This document shows, piece by piece, positions 23,880 to 32,023 of a stretch of 38,421 nucleotides of DNA. A program made the translations under genes and the position numbers. The DNA lies in assembly GCA_944358825.1 (NCBI GenBank), contig CALVSA010000010.1:1-38421 (forward strand), written 5' to 3'. Numbering within the stretch: position 1 is the first letter of the stretch; each line of letters starts with the position of its first letter. The notes under the pieces are model-generated. The model made no database searches, was not told the origin of the DNA, and saw only the letters and a program-made list of their open reading frames with translations. The stretch comes from an uncultured Bacilli bacterium (GTDB taxonomy: Bacteria; Bacillota_I; Bacilli_A; RF39; UBA660).

Positions 23880-25115
23880 TTAACAACTAAATCCGCCATT
23901 TCCAATATCTTCGGCATCACTTCCACCATTTATTGCTGTTACATTAGCATTATCTGATATAAATATATTAGGAGCTGTTGTTGCAGGAAAGCAAGACGTC
24001 ATCATTGGCCCTCCTCCTCCAATTCCCGCTGCTCCTCCACCACCTTTTGCATAAACAACTCCACCATTTATTTCTACTAGCACTAAATCATATCCTCCTA
24101 TTCCGGCACCAAAACCAGTAGAACTTGCATTTATAGTTCCTCCATTAATTATAATAGAACCCGACTTATAGGTATAACATCCTCCTATTCCTCCAGCATG
24201 ACCTTCTGAATTTAATACTCCTGTTCCATCTATTACTAATTTTGATAAACTAGAAACAAATAGTCCAACTCCAAATGAAAAAGATCCAGAAGGTGCTATT
24301 AAATTATTTTCTCCTTCAACTTACAAATTAACTACTGAATCATTAAGCAATCTAAATGCTCCATTTCTGCCTGTTATACTAACATTATTTAATGTTATAT
24401 TAGATTCTCCTCCATTAATAGTTACTCCTCCATTATCTGTTGCTGTTCCTGTTATAACAATAGGTATTTCATTTGATATTTCTTGTTGAGAATCTAGTCC
24501 TCCACCACTTACTAATAATGTATTATCACTATTTCCTTTATCTATAGTAATTGCTCCTTTTGATATATCTAAATTCATTATTTCTGGAGCCTCACTACCT
24601 ATTCCCTCACTTACTATTTTTGCACTAAAAATCTTACCAATTTCACTATTTGGTGTATTTATATCTAACCATATTCTTATACTTATTATCTTACTTTCTT
24701 CTGGATTTAGGGTTAAATCACTGGCAATAATATTATTATCTAGATTAGATAAAGTAACTGGCTCTTTATTATCTACCATTATTTTTATATAATCAGCATT
24801 TATTTGATTATTTGTAGTTGTATTATTTAATAACAAATCAAATGTATAAGATAAATTACCTTTATTAGTTATCTTAAACTTATATGGATTACTTTTCTTA
24901 CCTTCTTCATCTGTTATCGGCAAACTATTTGTAAGATTTAGAGTTTCCCCTAATCCCTCTTCATCATTTTCTATTACTATATCTAGTATCCCAGCAGTAT
25001 AACTTTCCGTATTTTCTAGCTTATCTTTTCTAAAAAATAAAGCATAAGTAGTAGTAGATAATATAATTAACACTACTATTATTGATATAACTAATATAAT
25101 TACTTTCTTTTTCAT
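23880..25115 (-). pseudogene. TasA/camelysin-like anchored surface protein, interrupted by one stop codon
   Basis: One reading frame of 411 codons runs from ATG 25115 to the stop at 23880, with a single TAA at 24323-24321 after residue 264 (SVVNL-stop-VEGENN). Residues 7-27 are a signal/anchor helix and 28-160 look like a TasA/camelysin domain of SipW substrates. From about 195 onward Gly/Asn-rich beta-solenoid repeats follow (ITGRNGAF, GHAGGIGG, GFGAGIGG). They continue without change in frame beyond the stop to GNGGFSC. AAA or ACA to TAA would need one or two changes. Either the gene is truncated to 264 residues, or the base is a sequencing error or variant. The upstream small ORF and hairpin mirror those at 8755-8887. 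Confidence 0.78.
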
Positions 25116-25138
25116 TTCTTACTTCTTTACATAACAAA

Positions 25139-25183
25139 AAAAACAGAAAAAGATTCTAAAAATTAGAATTATTTTCTGTTTTT
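25139..25183 (-). terminator. Terminator/attenuator hairpin (copy B)
   Basis: A 12-bp outer stem (AAAAACAGAAAA, 25139-25150 with 25172-25183) and inner ATTCTAA/TTAGAAT stem (25153-25159, 25163-25169) are followed by a T run on the minus strand. Only about 20 bases separate it from the surface protein ATG. There is no room for a promoter in between, so expression of that gene must pass this hairpin. Confidence 0.7.
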
Positions 25184-25206
25184 ATCATTAAATAACTTAT
25201 TATTTT

Positions 25207-25293
25207 TTAGTAATAAATTTGACCCCCGCATTCACATGTAGTTAACATATTATTTATCTTATTATTTATATTTAGGCTTTGCTCTTTTAACAT
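25207..25293 (-). CDS. Small leader-like protein of 28 residues (copy B)
   Basis: From ATG 25293, with GAGG and GTGG 6-14 bases upstream, it reads 28 residues ending in LTTCECGGQIYY. The CxC-GG block matches LTTSKYGG of the small ORF at 8780-8887; 18 bases around it are nearly the same in DNA (GTTAACTACA.GT.AAT.CGGGGG). It has its own strong promoter at 25318-25346 and is followed by a hairpin and a TasA-like gene. An earlier ATG at 25314 lacks a ribosome site. It may be a leader peptide or a small metal-binding protein. Confidence 0.45.
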   Translation of the reverse strand: MLKEQSLNINNKINNMLTTCECGGQIYY

Positions 25294-25317
25294 ATTAACC
25301 ACATCCTCTACCATTTA

Positions 25318-25346
25318 AGTATATCATATTAGTTAACTTTCTGCAA
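25318..25346 (-). promoter_or_regulatory. Promoter of small ORF B
   Basis: TTGCAG (25346-25341), 17-base spacer, TATACT (25323-25318) with an extended TGA before it, on the minus strand. It overlaps the last codons of the CPBP protease gene. Confidence 0.6.
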
Positions 25347-26012
25347 CTTATAAATTAAATAACCACTAAATATAAAACCATAAATACTAAGTAGTAAAAT
25401 ATATAAATTAAAACCACTTAAAAACAATACCAAAATATTAGATAACATATGCCCTAACATACAAATTTTAATATCATTAGTCTTAAGATAAATATAAGAT
25501 AAAATAATACCTAAAAAGAAAGCATAAATAAACCCATTAATAGAAGTATGAAACAAACCAAAAATTAACGACGAAATTAAAATAGACTTTTTATTACTAT
25601 AGTATTTATTTAAATTATTAAATAAAATCCCTCTAAATAATAATTCCTCAACAACAGGACCAATAACACCACTACTAATTATAAGTAAAATTATATTAAT
25701 ACTTGCAACATTACTATTAGTTAAATTAAATATAAAAAATATATTATTCATAATTAAAGCATAACAAATAATCAAATAAATATATGGAAAATATAAACTA
25801 AAACTAACTTTATTAGTAATTAACTTATATCTTTTATTAAGTAATATAATTACTATAATATTAAAAACAACAACTATAAAATAACCAATACTACCCATAA
25901 AATTATTAATATCATAACCAAATAACAAATAAATAACACCACATAAAACAACTAATAAATATTGTAATATAAAAACTATAATTATCTCTTTTAAAGACCT
26001 TAAAATATTCAT
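25329..26012 (-). CDS. CPBP-family intramembrane metalloprotease
   Basis: A CAAX-protease/bacteriocin-processing (Abi) family membrane protein with about 7 helices. Motif 1 is PVVEELLFRG, followed by LIFGLFHTS and LGHMLSN, which supply the Glu/His residues of the metal site. From ATG 26012 it has 227 residues, typical of the family. There is no ribosome site: the ATG follows directly on the T run of the terminator of the preceding gene. It may be poorly translated or read from a leaderless RNA. Family members act in bacteriocin self-immunity or peptide maturation; the role here is unknown. Confidence 0.85.
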   Translation of the reverse strand: MNILRSLKEIIIVFILQYLLVVLCGVIYLLFGYDINNFMGSIGYFIVVVFNIIVIILLNKRYKLITNKVSFSLYFPYIYLIICYALIMNNIFFIFNLTNSNVASINIILLIISSGVIGPVVEELLFRGILFNNLNKYYSNKKSILISSLIFGLFHTSINGFIYAFFLGIILSYIYLKTNDIKICMLGHMLSNILVLFLSGFNLYILLLSIYGFIFSGYLIYKLQKVN

Positions 26013-26019
26013 ATAAAAA

Positions 26020-26040
26020 AGCAAACTAAATTAGTTTACT
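26020..26040 (-). terminator. Terminator of the nucleotidyltransferase gene
   Basis: The arms AGTAAACTAA and TTAGTTTGCT (one G-T pair) are followed by six T on the minus strand (26020-26015). It lies between the nucleotidyltransferase stop and the CPBP start. Confidence 0.65.
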
Positions 26041-26948
26041 TATTTCCACAAATGTTGTGGATATTCATTATTATTTCTTTTCTCATTTAGTTTTTCTATT
26101 ACAAAATCTAAATCCTCTTTATAAGTCATTCCTAACCAATCAGCATTAGAAGTCTCATACTTTAAAGTAATCTCATTATTATCTAAACACTTTAAAATAC
26201 AATCAGGAAGTAAAGCCTCATCCTTAAGAAAATCATTATCTTCCTTAAAAAAGTCATTAAAATAAGATTCTAACTTATTAAAGAAACTATGCTTAAAACC
26301 AAACATATTCATAGACACTGGATGATTATCTTCAATATAAAACTCTTTATCACCATTAAGTGGTTGGGCTAAAATTTTATCACCTTCATGAGTAATACTA
26401 CACTCAATTATCTTCTCCACATTACCAGCCTCATCATAAAATAATACACCACGCTTTACACTACCATATTTACTATCAACGCGATTAATAGGATATGGAA
26501 TAGCCAAATGAGTATTATCATCATGATTATCCTTTAAAAACCTTGCTGTAATAGCATATGATTCATAACCATAAAAATCATCAGCATTAATAACCGCAAA
26601 TGATGATGGTACTAAATCTTTAGCACACAAAATAGCTTGCACTGTTCCCCAAGGTTTAACCCTATCATCAGATAATTTAGTTAAATCAGGAATATCATCC
26701 ATTTTTTGAAAAGCATAATCAACTTCTATTTTATCTTCAATTCTCTTACCTACTGTTTCTTTAAAAACATCTAAATTTTCTTCTTTAATAATAAAAACCA
26801 CTTTTTGAAAACCCGCCTTTATAGCATCGTAAACAGAATAATCAAGTAAAAAATTATTATCTTCATCAACTGGAGTTATTTGCTTCAAACCACCAAATCT
26901 TGATCCCATACCCGCTGCCATAACTACAAGCGTTAATTTTTCATTCAT
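26040..26948 (-). CDS. Nucleotidyltransferase family protein (sugar-phosphate NTP transferase fold)
   Basis: This is a 302-residue GT-A-type nucleotidyltransferase. The N-terminal nucleotide-binding motif is LVVMAAGMGSRFGGLKQ (residues 7-23), where the usual GxGxRxxP...K motif is seen with a Gly-Gly variant. The metal-binding VINADDFYG lies at about 116-124, and KPWGTVQAILCAKD upstream of it binds the base. It resembles UTP- or dTTP-sugar pyrophosphorylases and related enzymes of cell surface sugar synthesis. No sugar operon surrounds it, so the substrate is unknown. It has its own promoter and terminator; GAGGTGAT precedes the ATG. Confidence 0.85.
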   Translation of the reverse strand: MNEKLTLVVMAAGMGSRFGGLKQITPVDEDNNFLLDYSVYDAIKAGFQKVVFIIKEENLDVFKETVGKRIEDKIEVDYAFQKMDDIPDLTKLSDDRVKPWGTVQAILCAKDLVPSSFAVINADDFYGYESYAITARFLKDNHDDNTHLAIPYPINRVDSKYGSVKRGVLFYDEAGNVEKIIECSITHEGDKILAQPLNGDKEFYIEDNHPVSMNMFGFKHSFFNKLESYFNDFFKEDNDFLKDEALLPDCILKCLDNNEITLKYETSNADWLGMTYKEDLDFVIEKLNEKRNNNEYPQHLWK

Positions 26949-26966
26949 TAAATCACCTCTACCTAC

Positions 26967-26995
26967 AGTTTAACATAATATTTATTTTTTGACAA
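26967..26995 (-). promoter_or_regulatory. Promoter of the nucleotidyltransferase gene
   Basis: TTGTCA (26995-26990), 17-base spacer, TAAACT (26972-26967) with TGT before it, minus strand, 19 bases before the ATG. Confidence 0.6.
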
Positions 26996-27000
26996 TATTT

Positions 27001-28260
27001 TTATATTTTAACATAATAATCTGTCTTGTAAACCTTATCATCTATTTTTACATAAATATCATACCTACCACTTAAATTAACCGTATTAATATAATACTTA
27101 TTACTATTCATATTATATACTTTTCGCTCCCCAAACTTATCCAAAATAATATATATTTCTTTATCCTTTTTTTTGCTCACAACAATTCTATCAAACTCAT
27201 AATTAAATTCTATTTGATAATCATCATAATTTTTATCTACCTTTTTATAAAAAAGCAAATTAATATCTAAATCGTCAGTATTAGTCTCTTTACTTTGTCC
27301 AAATCTATTTTGGACAGCCTTTTTATAATAATTACCATATCTTATATGTATCTTATTTTCTAAAATGCTATTTTGTTCATTAACAACATCTTTAGTACTT
27401 TTATCATAATCAAAATAAATCGTTTTACTTTTACCAGTTAAAACAACTTGATTATTCTCATATGATAAACTTAACCACTCATCTTCTTCATCAAAACTAA
27501 ACTCATGAACAACATTACCATTTTGTCTATCAATTTCTAAAACACTATTACTTAAAACTAAATAATTACCATTTTCCATCTGATAACTTAAAGATTTATA
27601 ACCATCAAATATCACATAATCATTATAAATTTTACCTAACATATCAATTTCAGTAACACTTACATAACTATTATCGTTATTAACTCTATTAGTAGTTACT
27701 AGTAAATGCCCATTACTAAGTTGTATAACATTATTAGTAAAACCCTCTAAATAATAAACAACTTGATTATTTGAATTTATTCCCACTAAAAAGTTATCAA
27801 TACTAACAAATAAAATTTCATCTTTATCAACAGTTACTGTGGGTAAATCAATTTCAATATTATCAGTTTTAATATCATATTCATATTTTTTATCATCTAA
27901 AACTAACGATACTTTATTATCATTAATTAACAAATTATAAATATCTAAATAATGCTCTTTAGTATCATCCTCTTCTTCATATAAAAAAACATCATTTACA
28001 TAAACCTTAACCCTAGATGCAGACTTAGTCTCAAACATAATTAAAGCACTAAGAGGAGCATTATCATAAGGATCAACAACAATCTTAGGATTATCTATAG
28101 TATATCCATAACAAGAATAAGTATCATCTAATTTAGTTTGTAAAGATAAAATATCATCTACTTTTTTTATTTCCTCATTAGAAGATACTAAAATAGAACC
28201 AATAACCGCGATTAATAAAATTACTACAAATATAATACCAATAATAATAACTTTTTTCAT
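27001..28260 (-). CDS. Membrane-anchored arylsulfotransferase-like beta-propeller protein
   Basis: The 419-residue protein has an N-terminal membrane anchor (residues 3-27) and an extracellular remainder. At about 55-85, TIDNPKIVVDPYDNAPLSAL and IMFETKSASRVKV resemble the N-terminal beta-domain of aryl-sulfate sulfotransferases. A propeller-like region follows (VIQLSNGHLLVTTNR, MENGNYLVLSN, SVLEIDRQNGNVVHEF). I cannot place the catalytic His of true enzymes with confidence, so activity is uncertain. It is a single gene with its own promoter (28292-28320) and a weak ribosome site. Confidence 0.65.
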   Translation of the reverse strand: MKKVIIIGIIFVVILLIAVIGSILVSSNEEIKKVDDILSLQTKLDDTYSCYGYTIDNPKIVVDPYDNAPLSALIMFETKSASRVKVYVNDVFLYEEEDDTKEHYLDIYNLLINDNKVSLVLDDKKYEYDIKTDNIEIDLPTVTVDKDEILFVSIDNFLVGINSNNQVVYYLEGFTNNVIQLSNGHLLVTTNRVNNDNSYVSVTEIDMLGKIYNDYVIFDGYKSLSYQMENGNYLVLSNSVLEIDRQNGNVVHEFSFDEEDEWLSLSYENNQVVLTGKSKTIYFDYDKSTKDVVNEQNSILENKIHIRYGNYYKKAVQNRFGQSKETNTDDLDINLLFYKKVDKNYDDYQIEFNYEFDRIVVSKKKDKEIYIILDKFGERKVYNMNSNKYYINTVNLSGRYDIYVKIDDKVYKTDYYVKI

Positions 28261-28291
28261 ATTTCGACTTCTTTCTTATTTCTTTTATATT

Positions 28292-28320
28292 ATTATACAA
28301 TAAATTAAAGTTATTAACAA
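28292..28320 (-). promoter_or_regulatory. Promoter of the arylsulfotransferase-like gene
   Basis: TTGTTA (28320-28315), 17-base spacer, TATAAT (28297-28292), minus strand. A divergent TATAAT at 28334-28339 probably serves the plus-strand gene at 28356. Confidence 0.65.
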
Positions 28321-28355
28321 CAAAAGAGTAAAATATAATTTAATGAGGTGAAAAA

Positions 28356-28880
28356 GTGTTAAAAAAAACTAGAATATATGCAGTAATTGGAATATTTTTA
28401 CTATCATTTATTTGTCATTTTGTCTTTGATCTTTTTCCAAACGTATTATTTTCAATATTCTTCCCTGTAAATGAAAGTATATGGGAACATATGAAGATTT
28501 TATTTACTGCAACATTACTTTACTCATTTATAGATAAAATAATATTAAAAAAACTTAATGTAAATTATAATAATTATTATCTACAATTATTTATATCAGC
28601 TTTTATATCTATACCAATTTATCTAATAATATACCTACCAATTTATAATTCCATCGGAGAAAATATGTTTGTATCAATCTTTTTATTACTAATAGTATAT
28701 ATAATTATGCAATATATAAGTTATAAAATAATGCAAAAAAAAGAAACTAAAATACCAAATTATATATTTAGCATCCTAATTATCTTAACATATATTATTT
28801 TTATATATTTGACATATAATCCACCACAAAACTATATATTCTACGATAGTGAAAATGAAATATATGGAATAGAACGCTAA
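28356..28880 (+). CDS. DUF6512-like multi-pass membrane protein
   Basis: This 174-residue protein has about five hydrophobic helices. The conserved-looking segment FPVNESIWEHMKILF at about 37-51 is the DUF6512 hallmark; function is unknown. The start codon is GTG at 28356 with GAGGTG 7 bases upstream and a TATAAT at 28334-28339. The stop overlaps the convergent pyruvate kinase end by 4 bases. Confidence 0.75.
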   Translation: MLKKTRIYAVIGIFLLSFICHFVFDLFPNVLFSIFFPVNESIWEHMKILFTATLLYSFIDKIILKKLNVNYNNYYLQLFISAFISIPIYLIIYLPIYNSIGENMFVSIFLLLIVYIIMQYISYKIMQKKETKIPNYIFSILIILTYIIFIYLTYNPPQNYIFYDSENEIYGIER

Positions 28881-30286
28881 TCCAAGCGCTCTATTTTCAT
28901 AAAATTAGTTGTCTTATTAACAGTATTATTAGGAAAACCACCAGTAATAATAATTATATCATCACTATCAGCATTAAACATCTCCTTATATAACCTTTTA
29001 GCATCTTCAACTATTTCATCAGTACTCTCATATTCTTTAACAACCTGACTATACACTCCATAATTAAGAGACAAACTTCTAGCAACTTCTTCACTAATAC
29101 AAGCCGCAATTATTGGAACATTCGGTTTTAAATTACTAATCTTAATAGCACTGTTTCCACTCATAGTAGCCGCCACTATAGCCCTCACACGTAGAGTCTT
29201 AGAACATTCAATAACACTCTTGGCAATAGTCATTGCAATATCAACATCTTTTGTAATTGGTATAATTTCATCATAATTTTGACTATTTTCAGCCATTTTA
29301 CAAATTTTTGCCATGTATTCAACAACCGTAATTGGATGTTTACCAGTAGTAGTCTCACCACTTAACATAACCGCATCTGTTCCATCAAAAACAGCATTAG
29401 CAACATCGCTTACTTCAGCCCTAGTTGGACGAATATTTTTCTTCATTGACTCTAACATTTCAGTTGCAACAATAGCGATTTTTCCATACTTACGACATTT
29501 TTTAATTATTTCCTTTTGATAAATAGGTAACATTTCCAAAGGAACTTCCACTCCCAAATCACCACGTGCAACCATCGCACCATCAGCAACTTCTAAAATT
29601 TCATCTAAGTTTTTAATACCTTCTTGATTTTCTATTTTAGCAATTAGTTTTATATTCTTATTCTTATTTTTAACTAACTCTCTAGCTTCCATAACATCAT
29701 CTTTACAACTAACAAAAGATAAAGCAATAAAATCTCCTTCACTAATAAGATCAGACGTTAAATCCTTATAATCTGCCTCGCTTACAAACGGTATTGATAA
29801 ATTAACTCCAGGAACATTTAAACTCTTTTTATTTCCTAATTTACCACCATCAATTATCTTACAAGTAACTCCATCCTTTTCAATAGAAATAACTTCAATT
29901 TTCATTAAACCATTTTCAAGTAAAATAACATTACCTACTTTTAAATCATCAATTGCCTCAGGATGATTTAGTGAAAACCTATTTTCATTTCCAATAACTT
30001 CATCTTTAACTATTCTAATTGTTTTACCTTCAACCAAATTAATCTCATCATTTTCCATCATTTGATTTCTAAATTCTGGTCCTTTAGTATCAAATAAAAT
30101 ACCAATATGTTTACCTGTTTTTTCTCTTACTTTCTTAACAGTCTCAATTACATTAATTCTCTCTTCCATTGTTGCATGAGAAAAATTAATTCTCGCAACA
30201 TTCATTCCTGCTTCTACCATTTTCTCCATAACTTCAACACTAGAACTAGCAGGTCCTATACTACAAATAATTTTAGTTTTTTTCAT
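28877..30286 (-). CDS. pyk: Pyruvate kinase
   Basis: Catalyses phosphoenolpyruvate + ADP to pyruvate + ATP, the last step of glycolysis. Seen are TKIICSIGPAS (residues 3-13), the RINFSHA loop, FDTKGPEFRN, the signature IKLIAKIENQEG at about 210-221 and the metal/substrate loop ARGDLGVEVPLE at about 235-246. The C-terminal allosteric domain is complete, but there is no extra PEP-utiliser-like domain of the Bacillus type. The 469 residues are normal for the short form. The ATG overlaps the S51 gene stop (ATGA), making this the last gene of a five-gene operon. Confidence 0.96.
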   Translation of the reverse strand: MKKTKIICSIGPASSSVEVMEKMVEAGMNVARINFSHATMEERINVIETVKKVREKTGKHIGILFDTKGPEFRNQMMENDEINLVEGKTIRIVKDEVIGNENRFSLNHPEAIDDLKVGNVILLENGLMKIEVISIEKDGVTCKIIDGGKLGNKKSLNVPGVNLSIPFVSEADYKDLTSDLISEGDFIALSFVSCKDDVMEARELVKNKNKNIKLIAKIENQEGIKNLDEILEVADGAMVARGDLGVEVPLEMLPIYQKEIIKKCRKYGKIAIVATEMLESMKKNIRPTRAEVSDVANAVFDGTDAVMLSGETTTGKHPITVVEYMAKICKMAENSQNYDEIIPITKDVDIAMTIAKSVIECSKTLRVRAIVAATMSGNSAIKISNLKPNVPIIAACISEEVARSLSLNYGVYSQVVKEYESTDEIVEDAKRLYKEMFNADSDDIIIITGGFPNNTVNKTTNFMKIERLD

Positions 30287-30963
30287 ACTATCCCTCTTTC
30301 TATTTTTATAACATTACCATAAGTTTTAACATCTAAACTACTTCTATTTAAAACAACTGCTCCATCATCAGCAATCGCATAAATATCTTTATCATATTCA
30401 TTAGCAACTTCTCTTAAAAAATCCAAATACTCTTTAGTATCTAAACTATGAACATCAATATAAAATGGATCATCAACAATCCCAAATCCATCATAAAAAG
30501 CAAAGTATTTATAATAATTATTCTCTTTCGTAATAAAATATCTTTTAAACTCTAAAACTGCCCCTGCACTCTCACCAATGACAATACCTTCAAAATATTT
30601 AATATCATATAATAATTCAGTCCCATGCACAACTTTAGAAAAAAGCATTTCAGGATTTCCTCCTGTTAACAATAAAACATCAGCCTTTTTAATTTTTTCT
30701 CTCAAAAGTTCTTTAGAATCACTATAACAGTTTCCAATAAAAATATTTTCTTCTCTAATACCTAAATTAATCAAAGAATTAATATACTTATTATATTTAT
30801 CAGATCCCTTTTTAAAATAATCATTTAAAAGCCTATTAGCATCTAACTCTTGTGGCATCGACCAAGGCAAAACAACTGCATTAGCATCCCTTTTAATTAA
30901 CCTTCTTAAATCGTCATTAATTAAAGCCATCGCCTTTATTTTAGAAACAAAAACACTATACAT
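30283..30963 (-). CDS. Peptidase S51 / class I glutamine amidotransferase-like protein
   Basis: This 226-residue protein is of the PepE (dipeptidase E) type. The nucleophile elbow IVIGESAGAV puts Ser at residue 132, and LLLTGGNPEML at about 97-107 forms the oxyanion side. A His in FYIDVHSLD (about 170) can complete the triad. It overlaps the preceding synthetase-like gene by 8 bases and pyk by 4, so translation is coupled. PepE enzymes cut Asp-X dipeptides and relatives process cyanophycin; which applies here is not known. AAGGAGAG precedes the ATG. Confidence 0.82.
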   Translation of the reverse strand: MYSVFVSKIKAMALINDDLRRLIKRDANAVVLPWSMPQELDANRLLNDYFKKGSDKYNKYINSLINLGIREENIFIGNCYSDSKELLREKIKKADVLLLTGGNPEMLFSKVVHGTELLYDIKYFEGIVIGESAGAVLEFKRYFITKENNYYKYFAFYDGFGIVDDPFYIDVHSLDTKEYLDFLREVANEYDKDIYAIADDGAVVLNRSSLDVKTYGNVIKIERGIV

Positions 30964-32023
30964 TACGTCTCTCCTTTACTTTTTTCATGACTTTTTGAAA
31001 ATTAAATTGCTCATTAAAAATATAGGCAAGATCTTTATTAAAATTACCAACACAATTATTATAACAAATAGTCTCATAAATATCAAACTTCTTGTCCAAA
31101 GGCATTCTTCTTAACTTACTAACTAAATCATAATCTATCTTCCGTTGTTTAACACTCCATTTAGTATTTAAAATAACAATCAATTTCTTAGTAATAACAT
31201 CATCAATATTATTAACAGAAAAATTGCAATCATTAATCCCCTCAATAATAGGAGTTCCAACATAAATACTGTTAATATGACTATTTAAAACATACTCTAA
31301 TACACTAACCATATATAATTGATATAACTCTTTATTTCCACATAAAATAACCTTCTCATCATCATCAAATAAACTAACATAAACTTCCCATAAAAAATCT
31401 ATATCAATATTATATTTATGATTATTATAATTAATATAAATACCAGTATCTCTTTTTCTAGAAATAATTGTATAAGATGGCAAAATAACTTTATTAAAAC
31501 TTTTTATATCCTTATTTAAATAATCAGGCATAAACTTAACATAAAAATTATTAACTTTAGAAAAATCAAAAACTAATTCATCTTCCTCATACAACTTACA
31601 AACACTACCACATTTCAAACACACCATTTGATCGTTATTAAAACTATATAAAGTATTATTTGGATTACAAGTCTTAATATTATTTTTATCTACTTCAATA
31701 ACACCACAATCACATCTATACATCATAACTTTCTTCTCGTATATAAAATTTTTCTTAATTAACAAAAAAACTTTCTCTAACAAGAGTTCAATATGATCAA
31801 TATCAACCCATAAATCACAGTTTATCTTATGTTTATTTATATTATCCAAATAACTATCTAAATTATCACTTCTATCCTTAAAAGAATCTAATAAATTAAG
31901 TGCCAAATAAAAATTAGCCCCCAATTCTTTACTCAACGTCTCACCTATAATCGGACTAACTAATCGCGAAAATTCATGATTTTTTAAAGGAGAAAGTGGT
32001 AAAGTAATAACTGCCCTACTCAT
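30956..32023 (-). CDS. Degenerate class Ia aminoacyl-tRNA-synthetase-like protein
   Basis: Over 355 residues the order of segments follows MetRS-like class Ia enzymes. First comes a Rossmann start VITLPLSPLKNHEFSRLVSP, where the HIGH box would lie (only His16 remains). KINCDLWVDID (66-76) follows, then a zinc-knuckle region (Cys104, 106, 119, 135, 138, 142), IISRKRDTGIYI (186-197), and DIDFLWEVYVS with VILCGNKELYQLYMVSVLEY (225-244). No KMSKS motif is visible, and the anticodon-binding domain is absent. It is therefore probably not a working synthetase. It overlaps a nucleotidyltransferase gene upstream and an S51 gene downstream by 8 bases each. The relation is my reading of motif order, not a search result. 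Confidence 0.5.
   Translation of the reverse strand: MSRAVITLPLSPLKNHEFSRLVSPIIGETLSKELGANFYLALNLLDSFKDRSDNLDSYLDNINKHKINCDLWVDIDHIELLLEKVFLLIKKNFIYEKKVMMYRCDCGVIEVDKNNIKTCNPNNTLYSFNNDQMVCLKCGSVCKLYEEDELVFDFSKVNNFYVKFMPDYLNKDIKSFNKVILPSYTIISRKRDTGIYINYNNHKYNIDIDFLWEVYVSLFDDDEKVILCGNKELYQLYMVSVLEYVLNSHINSIYVGTPIIEGINDCNFSVNNIDDVITKKLIVILNTKWSVKQRKIDYDLVSKLRRMPLDKKFDIYETICYNNCVGNFNKDLAYIFNEQFNFQKVMKKVKERRNV

Noticed and set aside
23880-24083. A separate 67-residue gene starting with a GTG-type codon
   Set aside because: It is the in-frame end of the interrupted surface protein at 23880-25115; the frame between is open back to the single TAA.
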